Shown: positions 36,370 to 44,700 of the stretch, one piece after another
Layout of the letters: each line of letters begins with the position of its first letter
Position numbering within the stretch: position 1 is the first letter of the stretch
Position numbers and translations under genes: made by a program
Notes under the pieces: generated by a model
The model's database searches: none
Seen by the model: only the letters and a program-made list of their open reading frames with translations
Told to the model about the DNA's origin: nothing
From: Actinomadura pelletieri DSM 43383
GTDB lineage: Bacteria > Actinomycetota > Actinomycetes > Streptosporangiales > Streptosporangiaceae
Direction: 5' to 3'
Length of the DNA: 64,000 nucleotides
NCBI RefSeq assembly: GCF_003634705.1
Contig: NZ_RBWU01000007.1
Coordinates: 62,001-126,000, forward strand

Positions 36370-36815
36370 AGCCGGATCCAGCTGGTGACGATCGTCGTGC
36401 CGTCGTCCAGCCGGAAGGCGAGACTCACCAGGCCCGCGGGCACGCGCGGCACGCAGAACAGCCCGGCGTGCTCCGCGCGCGTCGTGATCTCCGCCCTCGG
36501 CAGGTCACGGTGCCGGACCTCGACGTGGGCGGGCATCGACGGGACGAGCCGTCCCATCAGCTCCCGGTCCCGGCCGTTCTCCGACACCTCGATCTCCACC
36601 GAACCGTCCGGGCACGCGAACGTCAGTACGCGGCTCGCCGCGCCACGGACCCCGGCCGCCGCCCGCGCGGACCGGTCGCGTTCCAGCTCCGCCAGCGTCG
36701 CGGACGGCGCCAGCCACGCGATCGACGCCCGGGCCGCCGCCAGCACGTCCGCCGGCACCGGATCGAGCACGGTGAACGCCTCGCGGACACCCGCCAGCAG
36801 TTCGTCGTCGTTCAC
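36366..36815 (-). CDS. 149-aa protein between a sigma factor and a TPR-CHAT gene
   Basis: Residues 1-60 are helical and acidic (DELLAGVREAFTVLDPVPADV, ASIAWL); the rest is a beta-sandwich-like part (RVLTFACPDGSVEIEVSENG, EITTRAEHAGLFCVPRVPAG, TTIVTSWIRL). I recall similar proteins beside ECF-like sigma factors and CHAT genes in actinomycetes, with no assigned function. The GTG start overlaps the sigma factor stop and its own stop overlaps the CHAT start, both by four bases. The position suggests an anti-sigma factor, an adaptor, or the CHAT target; none is shown by sequence. Confidence 0.8.
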   Translation of the reverse strand: MNDDELLAGVREAFTVLDPVPADVLAAARASIAWLAPSATLAELERDRSARAAAGVRGAASRVLTFACPDGSVEIEVSENGRDRELMGRLVPSMPAHVEVRHRDLPRAEITTRAEHAGLFCVPRVPAGLVSLAFRLDDGTTIVTSWIRL

Positions 36816-37339
36816 TGGACGAGCCTCCTCAGCGCGTCCAGGCACCGCGCCCGGGTCGGTCCGACGCTGCCGACCGGAATGCCGAGCGCGGCGGCCAGTT
36901 CGGCCTGGCTCGACACGGCCGCGAACAGCCGCAGCAACGTCCGGCACCGCCGTGGCAGCGCACCGAGCGCCGCACCGACCCGGCCGACGCGGTCCCGGCC
37001 GATCACCACCCGCTCGGGGCTCGCCTCCGGAGCGCGCGGCGCGGGCACCACCGGCAGGTCGCGCCCCCGCAGGCGCACCAGCCGCAGGCTCTCGCGCCGC
37101 GCGGTCGTCGCCAGCCAGCATCCGGTGGCGGACGGGTCGCGCAGCCCGCCGATCCGCTCCACCAACCGCAGCCACGTGGTCTGCACCACGTCACCGGAGT
37201 CGGCGTCGTTCAACCCGTGCGAGCGGGCGATCGACCACAGCAACCCGCTGTACCGCTCCACCAGCCGGGCCCACGCGGCACCGTCGCCGTCGCGCGCCCG
37301 GACCACAAGCTCGCCCGTACCGTCGTCCTTATGGGCCAC
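36812..37339 (-). CDS. RNA polymerase sigma-70 family factor (ECF-like)
   Basis: This is a 175-residue sigma factor with regions 2 and 4 only. Region 2 spans YSGLLWSIARSHGLNDADS and VVQTTWLRLVERIGGL; region 4 spans LPRRCRTLLRLFAA and a helix-turn-helix SQAELAAALGIPVGSVGPTR. The GTG start has an excellent GGAGGAG site seven bases upstream. It overlaps the 149-aa gene and lies 95 bases after the protease gene stop, so all four genes probably share one transcript. Its target promoters are unknown. Confidence 0.9.
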   Translation of the reverse strand: MAHKDDGTGELVVRARDGDGAAWARLVERYSGLLWSIARSHGLNDADSGDVVQTTWLRLVERIGGLRDPSATGCWLATTARRESLRLVRLRGRDLPVVPAPRAPEASPERVVIGRDRVGRVGAALGALPRRCRTLLRLFAAVSSQAELAAALGIPVGSVGPTRARCLDALRRLVQ

Positions 37340-37434
37340 TGAAGTCTCCTCCCGAGGCCCCCCGCTGACGTTCACCCTAAGGCATAGCGCTGTCACTGCG
37401 CGTGGGCGGTCGCCGGTTCCCGGCCGCGCAATGC

Positions 37435-38601
37435 TCACGAGCCCACGACCACGCCGAGGTCCGGCAGGACGGGGCGCCCGGCCGGATCCAGGACGCGGTC
37501 GGCGGCGGTGACCGCGTCGACGTCCTCGGCCGCCGCGAGCCCGGCGATCCGTCCCGCGACGACCGGCGCCGCGAACGACGTTCCGCTCCAGGTCGCGTAG
37601 CCCTCGAACAGGTCGGGATCGACACCGTTCACGGGCGGGCGCGTCCCGTCGAACCGTACGAACGCGCTGGTCACGTCCACGCCCTGAGCGCACGCGTCCA
37701 CCCACCAGCCGTGGTTGGAGAACGCGGCACGGTCGTCGCCGTCCAGCGCCGCCACACCGACCACGGGCTTCATCGCGGCCGGCCAGAACGGCCGGTCCGT
37801 CGCCGTGTTCCCGGCGCACGCCACCACGACGGTGCGGCGGCCGAGCGCCGCCATGGCCCGCGCCAGCAGCGGCGACGGACGGTCGTCGTAGGTGTGGCAG
37901 CCGAGCGAGAGGTTGACCACGTCGACGTCGCCCCGGCCCGCGAGCCACTCCAGCGCCCGGATCACCGTCAGTTCGTCGCCGACCCCGTCGCCACCGAGGA
38001 CGCGGCGGGCCAGCAGCCGCGCCGACGGGGCGTGCCGCAGCACCACTCCCGCGATGAACGTGCCGTGACCGGCCTGCGCGTCCAGTTCGAAGTCCAGGTC
38101 GGCGTCCAGGACCTCCTCGACCTCGGCGCGCTGCTCCCGGTACCAGCCGGTGTCGGCGTACCAGGGGTGCGGCGACAGGCCGGTGTCGAGGATCGCGACC
38201 GTCACGTCCCGGCGCGACGCGGCCGCGGCCTTGGGGGCGGGCGGCGGCGAAGCCGGACGCGGCAGGTCCGCGGGGCCGCTCCACCACATCGGCTGCCCGT
38301 GGACGAGATGGTTCGGCGACACGCTCAACCGCCGGGACCCCCGTTCCGCGCCGAGTTCGGCGGCGAGCCCGCACACGTCCACCTTCGACCGGGCGCGCAG
38401 CCGCAACCGCGTGACACCGCGCTCGTCCTGCCGCGAGTCGCACCAGCGCCGCACGAACGTCTCGGCGACGCCGGCGTCCGGCCCGGCGACCAGGATCTCA
38501 TCCCGCCGGATCAGCGCCGGACGCCCCGGCACGGGCTCCACCACGACCGCGTCCGGGTGCCGCGCCAGGACCCGCTCCAACCGCGCCTGTTGATCGAACA
38601 T
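37435..38601 (-). CDS. S8 family (subtilisin-like) serine protease, intracellular
   Basis: This is a 388-residue protease. The triad is Asp139 in VAILDTGLS, His179 in AGHGTFIAG and Ser342 in SGTSFAAPVVAG; Asn264 in CAGN forms the oxyanion hole. There is no signal peptide, so unlike secreted subtilases it should act inside the cell. Residues 1-115 form an unrecognised N-terminal domain with two cysteines and LIRRDEILVAG. It is the first gene of the protease/sigma/CHAT group, and a proteolytic activation cascade is a reasonable inference. Confidence 0.9.
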   Translation of the reverse strand: MFDQQARLERVLARHPDAVVVEPVPGRPALIRRDEILVAGPDAGVAETFVRRWCDSRQDERGVTRLRLRARSKVDVCGLAAELGAERGSRRLSVSPNHLVHGQPMWWSGPADLPRPASPPPAPKAAAASRRDVTVAILDTGLSPHPWYADTGWYREQRAEVEEVLDADLDFELDAQAGHGTFIAGVVLRHAPSARLLARRVLGGDGVGDELTVIRALEWLAGRGDVDVVNLSLGCHTYDDRPSPLLARAMAALGRRTVVVACAGNTATDRPFWPAAMKPVVGVAALDGDDRAAFSNHGWWVDACAQGVDVTSAFVRFDGTRPPVNGVDPDLFEGYATWSGTSFAAPVVAGRIAGLAAAEDVDAVTAADRVLDPAGRPVLPDLGVVVGS

Positions 38602-38924
38602 CCGTCCTCGCTTCCGTCACCTGCCCGGCCCCGCACACATCGTGCACGTTCGACGACGCCTTGTGACCGGAAACGGTCGTGCTGGAACGGCCGGAGGCGG
38701 CCGTCCCCATGCCCGGGTTTCGCCGCGCGCCTCCTCACGAGGCCCTAGGCTTGGTCGGGAAGGCCCGGTGAACGGTGTGCATCCTGTGGTCAAGCGTTCG
38801 ATAATCCGTGAACTCACAGTGGTGCGACACGTGCCGATGATGCACAATGAGGGACGCGGACGCCGACTTGGGACGTACGAGGCCGTAGGGGAAGACGAGC
38901 CTCGGTACAGATCCAGGAGGTCCG
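38602..38924. other. Divergent intergenic region between the protease and DUF3145 genes
   Basis: The roughly 320 bases hold no supported gene. The sequence is less GC-rich near 38790-38860 (GCGTTCGATAATCC, GATGATGCACAATGAGG), where promoters for both directions could lie, but I cannot place convincing -35/-10 pairs. Confidence 0.4.
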
Positions 38925-39419
38925 GTGACCGCACGTGGCGTTTTCTACGTCCACTCCGCGCCGCCTGCGCTGAGCCCGCACATCGAGTGGGCCGCCGCAG
39001 GTGTTCTAGGTGTGCCCGTTTCCCTTGAATGGACCGATCAGGCGGCCGCGCCGGGAACGCTGCGCGCCGAACTTCATTGGGAGGGGAGGCCGGGTACCGC
39101 CGCGGGCATCACCTCGGCGCTGCGAACGTGGAAACTGGTGCGCTTCGAGGCCACCGAGGATCCCACGCCGGGCACCGACGGCGTCCGCTTCAGCTTCACC
39201 CCGTCCCTCGGGGTGTTCTCGGGCGTGATCGGTGCCAACGGCGACATCATGGTCCCCGAGGACCGGCTCCGCTCCGTCATGGCGAACGCCGCCGTCGGCA
39301 AGACCACCCTGGAGTACGAGCTGGACCGCCTGCTCGGCACGCCCTGGGACAACGAACTGGAGCCCTTCCGCCGGGCCGGCGACGGCGCTCCCGTCCGCTG
39401 GCTGCACGCCGCCGTGTGA
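38925..39419 (+). CDS. DUF3145 family protein
   Basis: This 164-residue protein belongs to the actinobacterial DUF3145 family, typically encoded next to fabF, as here. It reads GVFYVHSAPPALSPHIEWA at the N-terminus and contains SLGVFSGVIGANGDIMVPEDRL and YELDRLLGTPWDNELEPFR. It has no membrane segments or known active site. The GTG start follows a near-perfect AGGAGGTCC. It is convergent with the fatty acid synthesis operon. Function unknown; conserved linkage hints at a role near lipid synthesis. Confidence 0.9.
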   Translation: MTARGVFYVHSAPPALSPHIEWAAAGVLGVPVSLEWTDQAAAPGTLRAELHWEGRPGTAAGITSALRTWKLVRFEATEDPTPGTDGVRFSFTPSLGVFSGVIGANGDIMVPEDRLRSVMANAAVGKTTLEYELDRLLGTPWDNELEPFRRAGDGAPVRWLHAAV

Positions 39420-39554
39420 TCCCGGTGACCGGCTGAACGCCGTCCCCGCGGAGCGTGCCCGCCCCGCAACGTGCGCGCCCCGCCCGGGAAACCTCCGGCA
39501 CGGCAGCTGAGCGGCGGCCACACCCCCACACCGAGGCCGCCGCCGCACAGCGAA

Positions 39555-39586
39555 ACGGCCCGGCGAGCACCCGCTCGCCGGGCCGT
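39555..39586 (+). terminator. Terminator after DUF3145
   Basis: A 14-bp perfect stem (left arm ACGGCCCGGCGAGC) with loop ACCC. Its core CCCGGCGAGC / GCTCGCCGGG is identical to that of the fabF terminator 136 bases away. Confidence 0.7.
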
Positions 39587-39690
39587 CCCCGTCCCGGCCC
39601 ACAACCGCTCCTGAAGCGCGCGTCAGCATGACGGCGATTGGGCGATGGTGGCGTCCGATGGCGGAGGCGTTGGGGCGGGTGGGTGCGAAA

Positions 39691-39720
39691 GGGCCCGGCG
39701 AGCGTGTGCTCGCCGGGCCC
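39691..39720 (-). terminator. Terminator after the fab operon
   Basis: A 13-bp perfect stem (GGGCCCGGCGAGC / GCTCGCCGGGCCC) with loop GTGT lies 16 bases beyond the fabF stop. It is a near copy of the DUF3145 terminator. Confidence 0.7.
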
Positions 39721-39735
39721 CTTGAGTGGTGGTGG

Positions 39736-41043
39736 TCAGAGGGCGCGTTCGAAGACGACCGACACGTTGTGGCCGCCGAAGCCGAACGAGTTGCTGAGCG
39801 CCGCGGCCGGGCCGTCCGGGAGTTTGCGCGGCTCGTCGCGGACGATGTCCAGGTCGACCTCGTCGTCGAGGTCCTCCAGGTTGGCGACGAACGGGACGAG
39901 GCCCTCCTTCAACGCCAGGATCGTGAAGATCGACTCCAGTGCGCCGGCGCCGCCGAGGAGATGTCCGGTCATCGACTTGGTGGCGGTGATGATCACCTTG
40001 CGGGCGACCTCCTCGCCGAGGCCCGCCTTGGTCGAGGCGAGTTCGGCGACGTCACCGGCGGGTGTCGAGGTGGCGTGGGCGTTGATGTGGATGATGTCGG
40101 ACGGTTCGAGCCCGGCGTCGGCGAGGGCCCGCTGCATCGCCTTGGCCTGCCCGGAGCCGGTCGGCTCGGGCAGCACGATGTCGAACGCGTCGTTGGAGTA
40201 GCCCGCGCCGGACGCGATGCCGTAGACCCGCGCGCCACGGGCTCGGGCGTGCTCCTCCGATTCGAGGATCATCACCGCCGCGCCCTCACCGAGGACGAAT
40301 CCGTCCCGGTTCTTGTCGTAGGGCCGGGACGCGCGCTCCGGCTCGTCGTTGCGGGTCGACAGGGCGCGCATGGAGCCGAACGACGCCATCTGCAGCGGGT
40401 GGATGCACGCCTCGGTGCCCCCGCAGATGATCACGTCGGCGCGGCCCGCGCGAATCATGTCGATGGCGTAGCCGACGGCCTCGCCGCTGGACGCGCACGC
40501 GCTGACCAGGGCGTGTGAGCCGGCCGTCGCGCCGAACTCGATCCCGACGTGCCCGGCCGCGCCGTTCGGCATCAGCATCGGGACGGTGAAGGGCGACACT
40601 CGCGCCCAACCCTTCTCCTTGTACACGTCGTAGCTGTTCAGCGCGGTGTGCAGGCCGCCGATGCCGCTGGACACCACGACTCCGAGCCGATCGCGGTCCA
40701 CCACGAAACCGCCCTCGACACCGGCCTTGTCCATGCCCTTCTGCGGTTTGCCGCCGGTGGACGGCGCGAACCCGGCGTCCGCCCAGGCCTCCCGCGCGGC
40801 GATCAGCGCGATCGCCTGGTTGCGGTCGAGGCGGCGCAGCGACTGTTTGGGCAGGACCGTGTCCGGTTGCACCTTCAGCGTGGCGGCGAACCGGACCGGC
40901 AGGTTCTCGACGTCGTCCCAGTCCAGTCTCCGTACCCCGGACTCTCCGGCGAGCAGGGCGGACCAGGTCGACGGCACGTCTCCGCCGAGTGGGGTCGTTG
41001 CACCGAGACCCGTCACGACGACTCTGGTCTGGCTCTTGCTCAT
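39736..41043 (-). CDS. fabF: 3-oxoacyl-ACP synthase II (FabF)
   Basis: This elongating condensing enzyme of type II fatty acid synthesis has 435 residues. The Cys-His-His triad is Cys183 in SACASSGEA, His323 in NAHATSTPAGD and His361 in SMTGHLLGGAG. AAGGAG precedes the ATG. It is the last gene of fabD-fabH-acpP-fabF, in the order seen in Streptomyces. It extends acyl-ACP with malonyl-ACP in the cytoplasm. FabF is somewhat longer than the E. coli enzyme because of a Lys-rich loop near residues 98-112 (GGKPQKGMDK). Confidence 0.96.
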   Translation of the reverse strand: MSKSQTRVVVTGLGATTPLGGDVPSTWSALLAGESGVRRLDWDDVENLPVRFAATLKVQPDTVLPKQSLRRLDRNQAIALIAAREAWADAGFAPSTGGKPQKGMDKAGVEGGFVVDRDRLGVVVSSGIGGLHTALNSYDVYKEKGWARVSPFTVPMLMPNGAAGHVGIEFGATAGSHALVSACASSGEAVGYAIDMIRAGRADVIICGGTEACIHPLQMASFGSMRALSTRNDEPERASRPYDKNRDGFVLGEGAAVMILESEEHARARGARVYGIASGAGYSNDAFDIVLPEPTGSGQAKAMQRALADAGLEPSDIIHINAHATSTPAGDVAELASTKAGLGEEVARKVIITATKSMTGHLLGGAGALESIFTILALKEGLVPFVANLEDLDDEVDLDIVRDEPRKLPDGPAAALSNSFGFGGHNVSVVFERAL

Positions 41044-41135
41044 GGTGGGCGCTCCTTGCGGGCTGGAGAGGGGATGGGACCGGGCGCGCCGCGGGGTTCC
41101 CGTCCGGAACCCGCGGCGCGCCCGCCCCGCGTCGT

Positions 41136-41396
41136 TCAGCTCTTGGCGGGGGACTTCTGGACGTAATCCACGACGTCCTTGACCGTCTTCAGGTTGCGCA
41201 GCTCGTCGTCGGGGATCTCGACGCCGAACTGGTCCTGGGCGGCCACGGCGATCTCCACCATCGACAGCGAGTCGATGTCGAGGTCGTCGATGAAGTTCTT
41301 CTCCGGGGTCACCTCGGCCTTGTCGATGCCGACGATGTCGTCGATGATCTCCGCGAGGCCGTCCAGGATCTGCTGTTCGGTGGCGACTTCTGCCAT
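41136..41396 (-). CDS. acpP: Acyl carrier protein
   Basis: This is an 86-residue acidic four-helix carrier. Ser43 in DLDIDSLSMVE receives the 4'-phosphopantetheine arm. GAAGGAG precedes the ATG. It lies between fabH and fabF with gaps of 55 and 92 bases, as in other actinobacterial fatty acid operons. The C-terminus carries a slightly longer, Lys-rich tail (YVQKSPAKS). Confidence 0.97.
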   Translation of the reverse strand: MAEVATEQQILDGLAEIIDDIVGIDKAEVTPEKNFIDDLDIDSLSMVEIAVAAQDQFGVEIPDDELRNLKTVKDVVDYVQKSPAKS

Positions 41397-41451
41397 GGTC
41401 TGCGTTTCTCCTTCGATGGTTGGTCCAGAGCCTGCGATAAGGCGTGACGGC

Positions 41452-42420
41452 CTACGGGATCTGGATGACTTGGGCAGCGTAGGACAGCCCGGCACCGAAC
41501 CCGACCAGCAGGGCCGGGGCGCCGGACGGCACGTCGCCGCGTTCGATCATGCGGGACAGGGCCAGGGGGATGGAGGCCCCGGAGGTGTTGCCGGACTGGA
41601 CGATGTCGTCGGCCACGACCGCGTTGACGGCCTTCAACTTACGGGCGATCGCCTCGATGATCCGCAGGTTGGCCTGGTGCGGGACGACGGCGGCCAGCTC
41701 CTCCGGCTTGATCCCGGCGCGTTCGCACGCCTGCGCCGCGACCGGGGCGATGGCCGTGGTCGCCCAGCGGAAGACCGACTGTCCCTCCTGCCGGATGAAC
41801 GAATGCCGGTCCTCAATGATGATCTTGTCGTACTTGTCACCGGCGCTGCCCCACACGACCGGGCCGATGCCGGGGGAGTCGCTTCCCGCGACGACCGCGG
41901 CGCCCGCGCCGTCCGCGAAGATGATGCAGGTCGAGCGGTCCGTCCAGTCGATCCACTGGGACATCTTCTCCGCGCCGACGACCAGCACGTTGCGGGCGTT
42001 CCCGGCGCGGACGGCGGCGGCGGCGGTGGCCAGCGCGTAGCAGAACCCGGCGCACGCGGCGTTCAGGTCGAACGCGCCGGGCGCGTCGATGCCGAGGCGG
42101 TGCGCGACCTGCGGGGCGTAGCCCGGCATCGGCGATTCCGCCGAGCAGGTCGCGAGGATCACCAGGTCGATGTCGGACGGGTCGAGCCCGCTGCCCGCGA
42201 GGGCCTTGCCGCCCGCGTGCACGCCCAGTTCGACGATGCCCTCGTCGTCGCCCGCGATGCGGCGCTCGGCGATGCCGACGCGGGTGCGGATCCACTCGTC
42301 GTCGGTGTCGACGGTCCGCGCGATCTCGTCGTTGGTGACGATCCGCGCGGGACGGTAGTCGCCGAACGCCAGGACGCGGGCGCCGGCCCGCGCGTCGGGA
42401 ATGCGCAGTCCGCCGCTCAT
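41452..42420 (-). CDS. fabH: 3-oxoacyl-ACP synthase III (FabH)
   Basis: This 322-residue enzyme starts fatty acid chains by joining an acyl-CoA primer to malonyl-ACP. The triad is Cys123 in NAACAGFCYAL, His248 in VPHQANLR and Asn278 in SGNTSGA. In actinobacteria FabH usually prefers branched primers, which would give iso/anteiso fatty acids; that is family knowledge, not seen here. The ATG overlaps the fabD stop (ATGA). Confidence 0.96.
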   Translation of the reverse strand: MSGGLRIPDARAGARVLAFGDYRPARIVTNDEIARTVDTDDEWIRTRVGIAERRIAGDDEGIVELGVHAGGKALAGSGLDPSDIDLVILATCSAESPMPGYAPQVAHRLGIDAPGAFDLNAACAGFCYALATAAAAVRAGNARNVLVVGAEKMSQWIDWTDRSTCIIFADGAGAAVVAGSDSPGIGPVVWGSAGDKYDKIIIEDRHSFIRQEGQSVFRWATTAIAPVAAQACERAGIKPEELAAVVPHQANLRIIEAIARKLKAVNAVVADDIVQSGNTSGASIPLALSRMIERGDVPSGAPALLVGFGAGLSYAAQVIQIP

Positions 42421-43337
42421 GACGCGTGCGCCTTGATCAGCTCGCGGGCCTTGTCGAGATCGTCGGGTGTCTTGAGGGCGACGCGCTCGACCCCCGGCAG
42501 TTCGCGGCGGGCCAGCCCGGTGAGCGTCCCCCCGGGCGGCAGTTCGATGATCGCGGTGACGCCGAGGTCGCGCATGGTGTTCATGCACAGGTCCCAGCGG
42601 ACGGGTGCGCTGACCTGCTCGACCAGCCGTTCCACGAAGTCGCGCCCGGACCCGACGACGGCGCCGTCGCGGTTCTGCAGCAGCCGCGTCCCCGGGTCGG
42701 TGACGGGCGCGCCGGACGTGACGCGGCGGAGCGCGTCGACGGCGGGCGCCATGTGCTCGGTGTGGAACGCCCCGGCGACCGACAGCGAGCGCAGCCGCGC
42801 CTTCGCGGGCGGTTCGTCCGCGAACTCGGCGAGGTTCCGCGTGGTCCCGGCGGCGACGACCTGACCGGCGCCGTTGACGTTGGCGGCGGTGAGGCCGTGC
42901 TTGTCGATGGACGCGAGGACCTCGTCGGGGTCACCGCCGAGCACCGCGGTCATCCCGGTCTCGGTGACGGCGGCGGCGTCGGCCATCGCGCGTCCCCGCT
43001 CCCGGACGAGGACCAGCGCCGTCTCCGGCGACAGGACCCCGGCGATCGCGGCGGCGGCCAGTTCCCCGACGCTGTGCCCGGCGACCACGTCCGGGACGCC
43101 GTCGACACCGTCGTAGAGGGCCTCGTGGCCGGCGAGCGCGGCGGCGACCAGCAGCGGCTGGGCCACCGCGGTGTCACGGATCTCCTCGGCGTCCGCGACC
43201 GTCCCGTACCGGACCAGGTCGAGCCCGGTCACGGCGGACCACCACGCCAGACGATCGGCGACACCGGATATCTCTAGCCATGGCTGCAGAAAGCCGGGGG
43301 TCTGGGCGCCCTGGCCGGGCGATGCGAGGAGGATCAC
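42417..43337 (-). CDS. fabD: Malonyl-CoA:ACP transacylase (FabD)
   Basis: This 306-residue enzyme loads malonyl groups onto ACP. The nucleophile Ser89 is in GHSVGE and the catalytic His192 in AGAFHTEHM. The start is GTG with only a weak ribosome binding site. It is the first gene of the fab operon and lies 97 bases downstream of fasR, whose product activates this promoter in Streptomyces coelicolor. Confidence 0.95.
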   Translation of the reverse strand: MILLASPGQGAQTPGFLQPWLEISGVADRLAWWSAVTGLDLVRYGTVADAEEIRDTAVAQPLLVAAALAGHEALYDGVDGVPDVVAGHSVGELAAAAIAGVLSPETALVLVRERGRAMADAAAVTETGMTAVLGGDPDEVLASIDKHGLTAANVNGAGQVVAAGTTRNLAEFADEPPAKARLRSLSVAGAFHTEHMAPAVDALRRVTSGAPVTDPGTRLLQNRDGAVVGSGRDFVERLVEQVSAPVRWDLCMNTMRDLGVTAIIELPPGGTLTGLARRELPGVERVALKTPDDLDKARELIKAHAS

Positions 43338-43405
43338 AGCGTCCAGCCTGCCGTGATCTCACCACACCTCACGATGCGGATCGGCACGAACTTTGGTCGG
43401 ACCCC

Positions 43406-43434
43406 TTTGTACGACCCCTACAAGCTCACGGTCA
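43406..43434 (-). promoter_or_regulatory. Putative fabD promoter with overlapping inverted repeat
   Basis: On the minus strand TGACCG and TACAAA are separated by 17 bases. The inverted repeat TTGTA-N7-TACAA (43407-43423) overlaps the -10 side. The site lies in the short fasR-fabD gap, where FasR is known to bind in Streptomyces; I do not remember its exact consensus, so the match is by position only. Confidence 0.4.
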
Positions 43435-44604
43435 TCAGCGCTTCTGGAATCGACCGAGGACGAGCGCGATACGGAGGGTGAACGCGTTCCGGCCGTCCGT
43501 CGGTGCGAGCCCGGTCAACTCGCTGACCCGCCGCAGCCGGTAACGGACCGTGTTGGGGTGGACGAACAGCAGCCGCGCGGTGGCCTCCAGCGACGAGCCC
43601 TGTTCGAGATAGGTGGTGAGCGTGTCGAGGAGCGGGGCGCCCGCGGCGAGCATCGGGTTGTAGACGTTGTCGACGAGATAGCGGCGCGCCTCGTCGTCGC
43701 CGTCCAGCGCCCGTTCGGGCAGCAGTTCCGTCGCGTGGACGGGACGCGGCGCGTCCGGCCAGCCCGCGGCGGCGCGGAGCCCGGCGACGGCGGCGTGGGC
43801 GGAGCGGGTCGAGTCGTAGAGGTCGGCGACGCGGGGACCGACGACCACCGGCCCCGGCCCGCACTTGGCGGCGATCGGGCGGGCCGCCTCCATCGGGTCG
43901 GCGTCGCCGCCGACGATGACGATGACGCGGTGCCCCTGCACGCCCGCCAGCACGTCGGAGCGGGCGCGGCGCCCGGCGAGCTGCATCTGGTCGATGGTGA
44001 CCTCGGGCTCCTCGTCCTCCGGGGTGAACCCGGCGACGACGGTGACGGGCTTGGACGTCCAGCCCAGCGCGGCGGCCCACGAGTGCATCCCGTCGTCGAC
44101 CTCGCCGCGCAGCACCGCGTTGACGACGAGGGCCTCCAGCCGCGCGTCCCAGGCGGCGCGGGTCTCGGCGGCGCGCGCGTACACCTGCGCGGCGCCGAAC
44201 GCGACGTCCCGGGTGTACCGGAGGATCGCCTCCCGGAGCTGGGCCTCGCCGCCGGGCGCGGCCAGCTCGTCCAGCCGGGTCTCGACCACGTCGATGATGA
44301 CGCGGACCATGTCGATGGTGTGCTGGAGCTTGATGGCGCGGAGCAGGTCGCGGGGCGCGGTGCCGAACACCTCACCGGCGATGGCCGGACGGGTCCGCTC
44401 GTTGTTCTTGAACCATTCGACGAACGCGGCGATGCCCGCCTGGGCGACGAGACCGATCCAGGAGCGCTGGTCGGCGGGCATGCGCCGGAACCAGGGGAGC
44501 TGTTCCTCCATGCGGTTCAGCGCCGCGGTGCCGAACGTCCCCATGGCCTTCTCCAGGCGCTGGGTCGTCTGCTCGCGTATCTCGGTCTCGCTCGCGGTGT
44601 CCAC
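43435..44604 (-). CDS. fasR: PucR-type regulator of fatty acid synthesis (FasR-like)
   Basis: This protein of about 389 residues matches what I recall of S. coelicolor FasR (SCO2386), an activator of the fabDHPF operon. LPWFRRMPADQRSWIGLVAQAGIAAFVEWF is the conserved N-terminal domain start, and the C-terminal CdaR/PucR helix-turn-helix reads LEATARLLFVHPNTVRYRL. The family start is unclear: GTG at 44604 directly abuts a perfect AAGGAG with no spacing, and an ATG about 20 codons later follows GGAGAAGG. It is immediately upstream of fabD. Confidence 0.88.
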   Translation of the reverse strand: MDTASETEIREQTTQRLEKAMGTFGTAALNRMEEQLPWFRRMPADQRSWIGLVAQAGIAAFVEWFKNNERTRPAIAGEVFGTAPRDLLRAIKLQHTIDMVRVIIDVVETRLDELAAPGGEAQLREAILRYTRDVAFGAAQVYARAAETRAAWDARLEALVVNAVLRGEVDDGMHSWAAALGWTSKPVTVVAGFTPEDEEPEVTIDQMQLAGRRARSDVLAGVQGHRVIVIVGGDADPMEAARPIAAKCGPGPVVVGPRVADLYDSTRSAHAAVAGLRAAAGWPDAPRPVHATELLPERALDGDDEARRYLVDNVYNPMLAAGAPLLDTLTTYLEQGSSLEATARLLFVHPNTVRYRLRRVSELTGLAPTDGRNAFTLRIALVLGRFQKR

Positions 44605-44700
44605 CTCCTTAGGGTGCCACCACGTCGGTGATGACCGGTCCCGAGGTCGGCCGGGTGTCACCTGGACGGGCCGTCCGAGGCCGAGGGTACGGTGCGAGGC

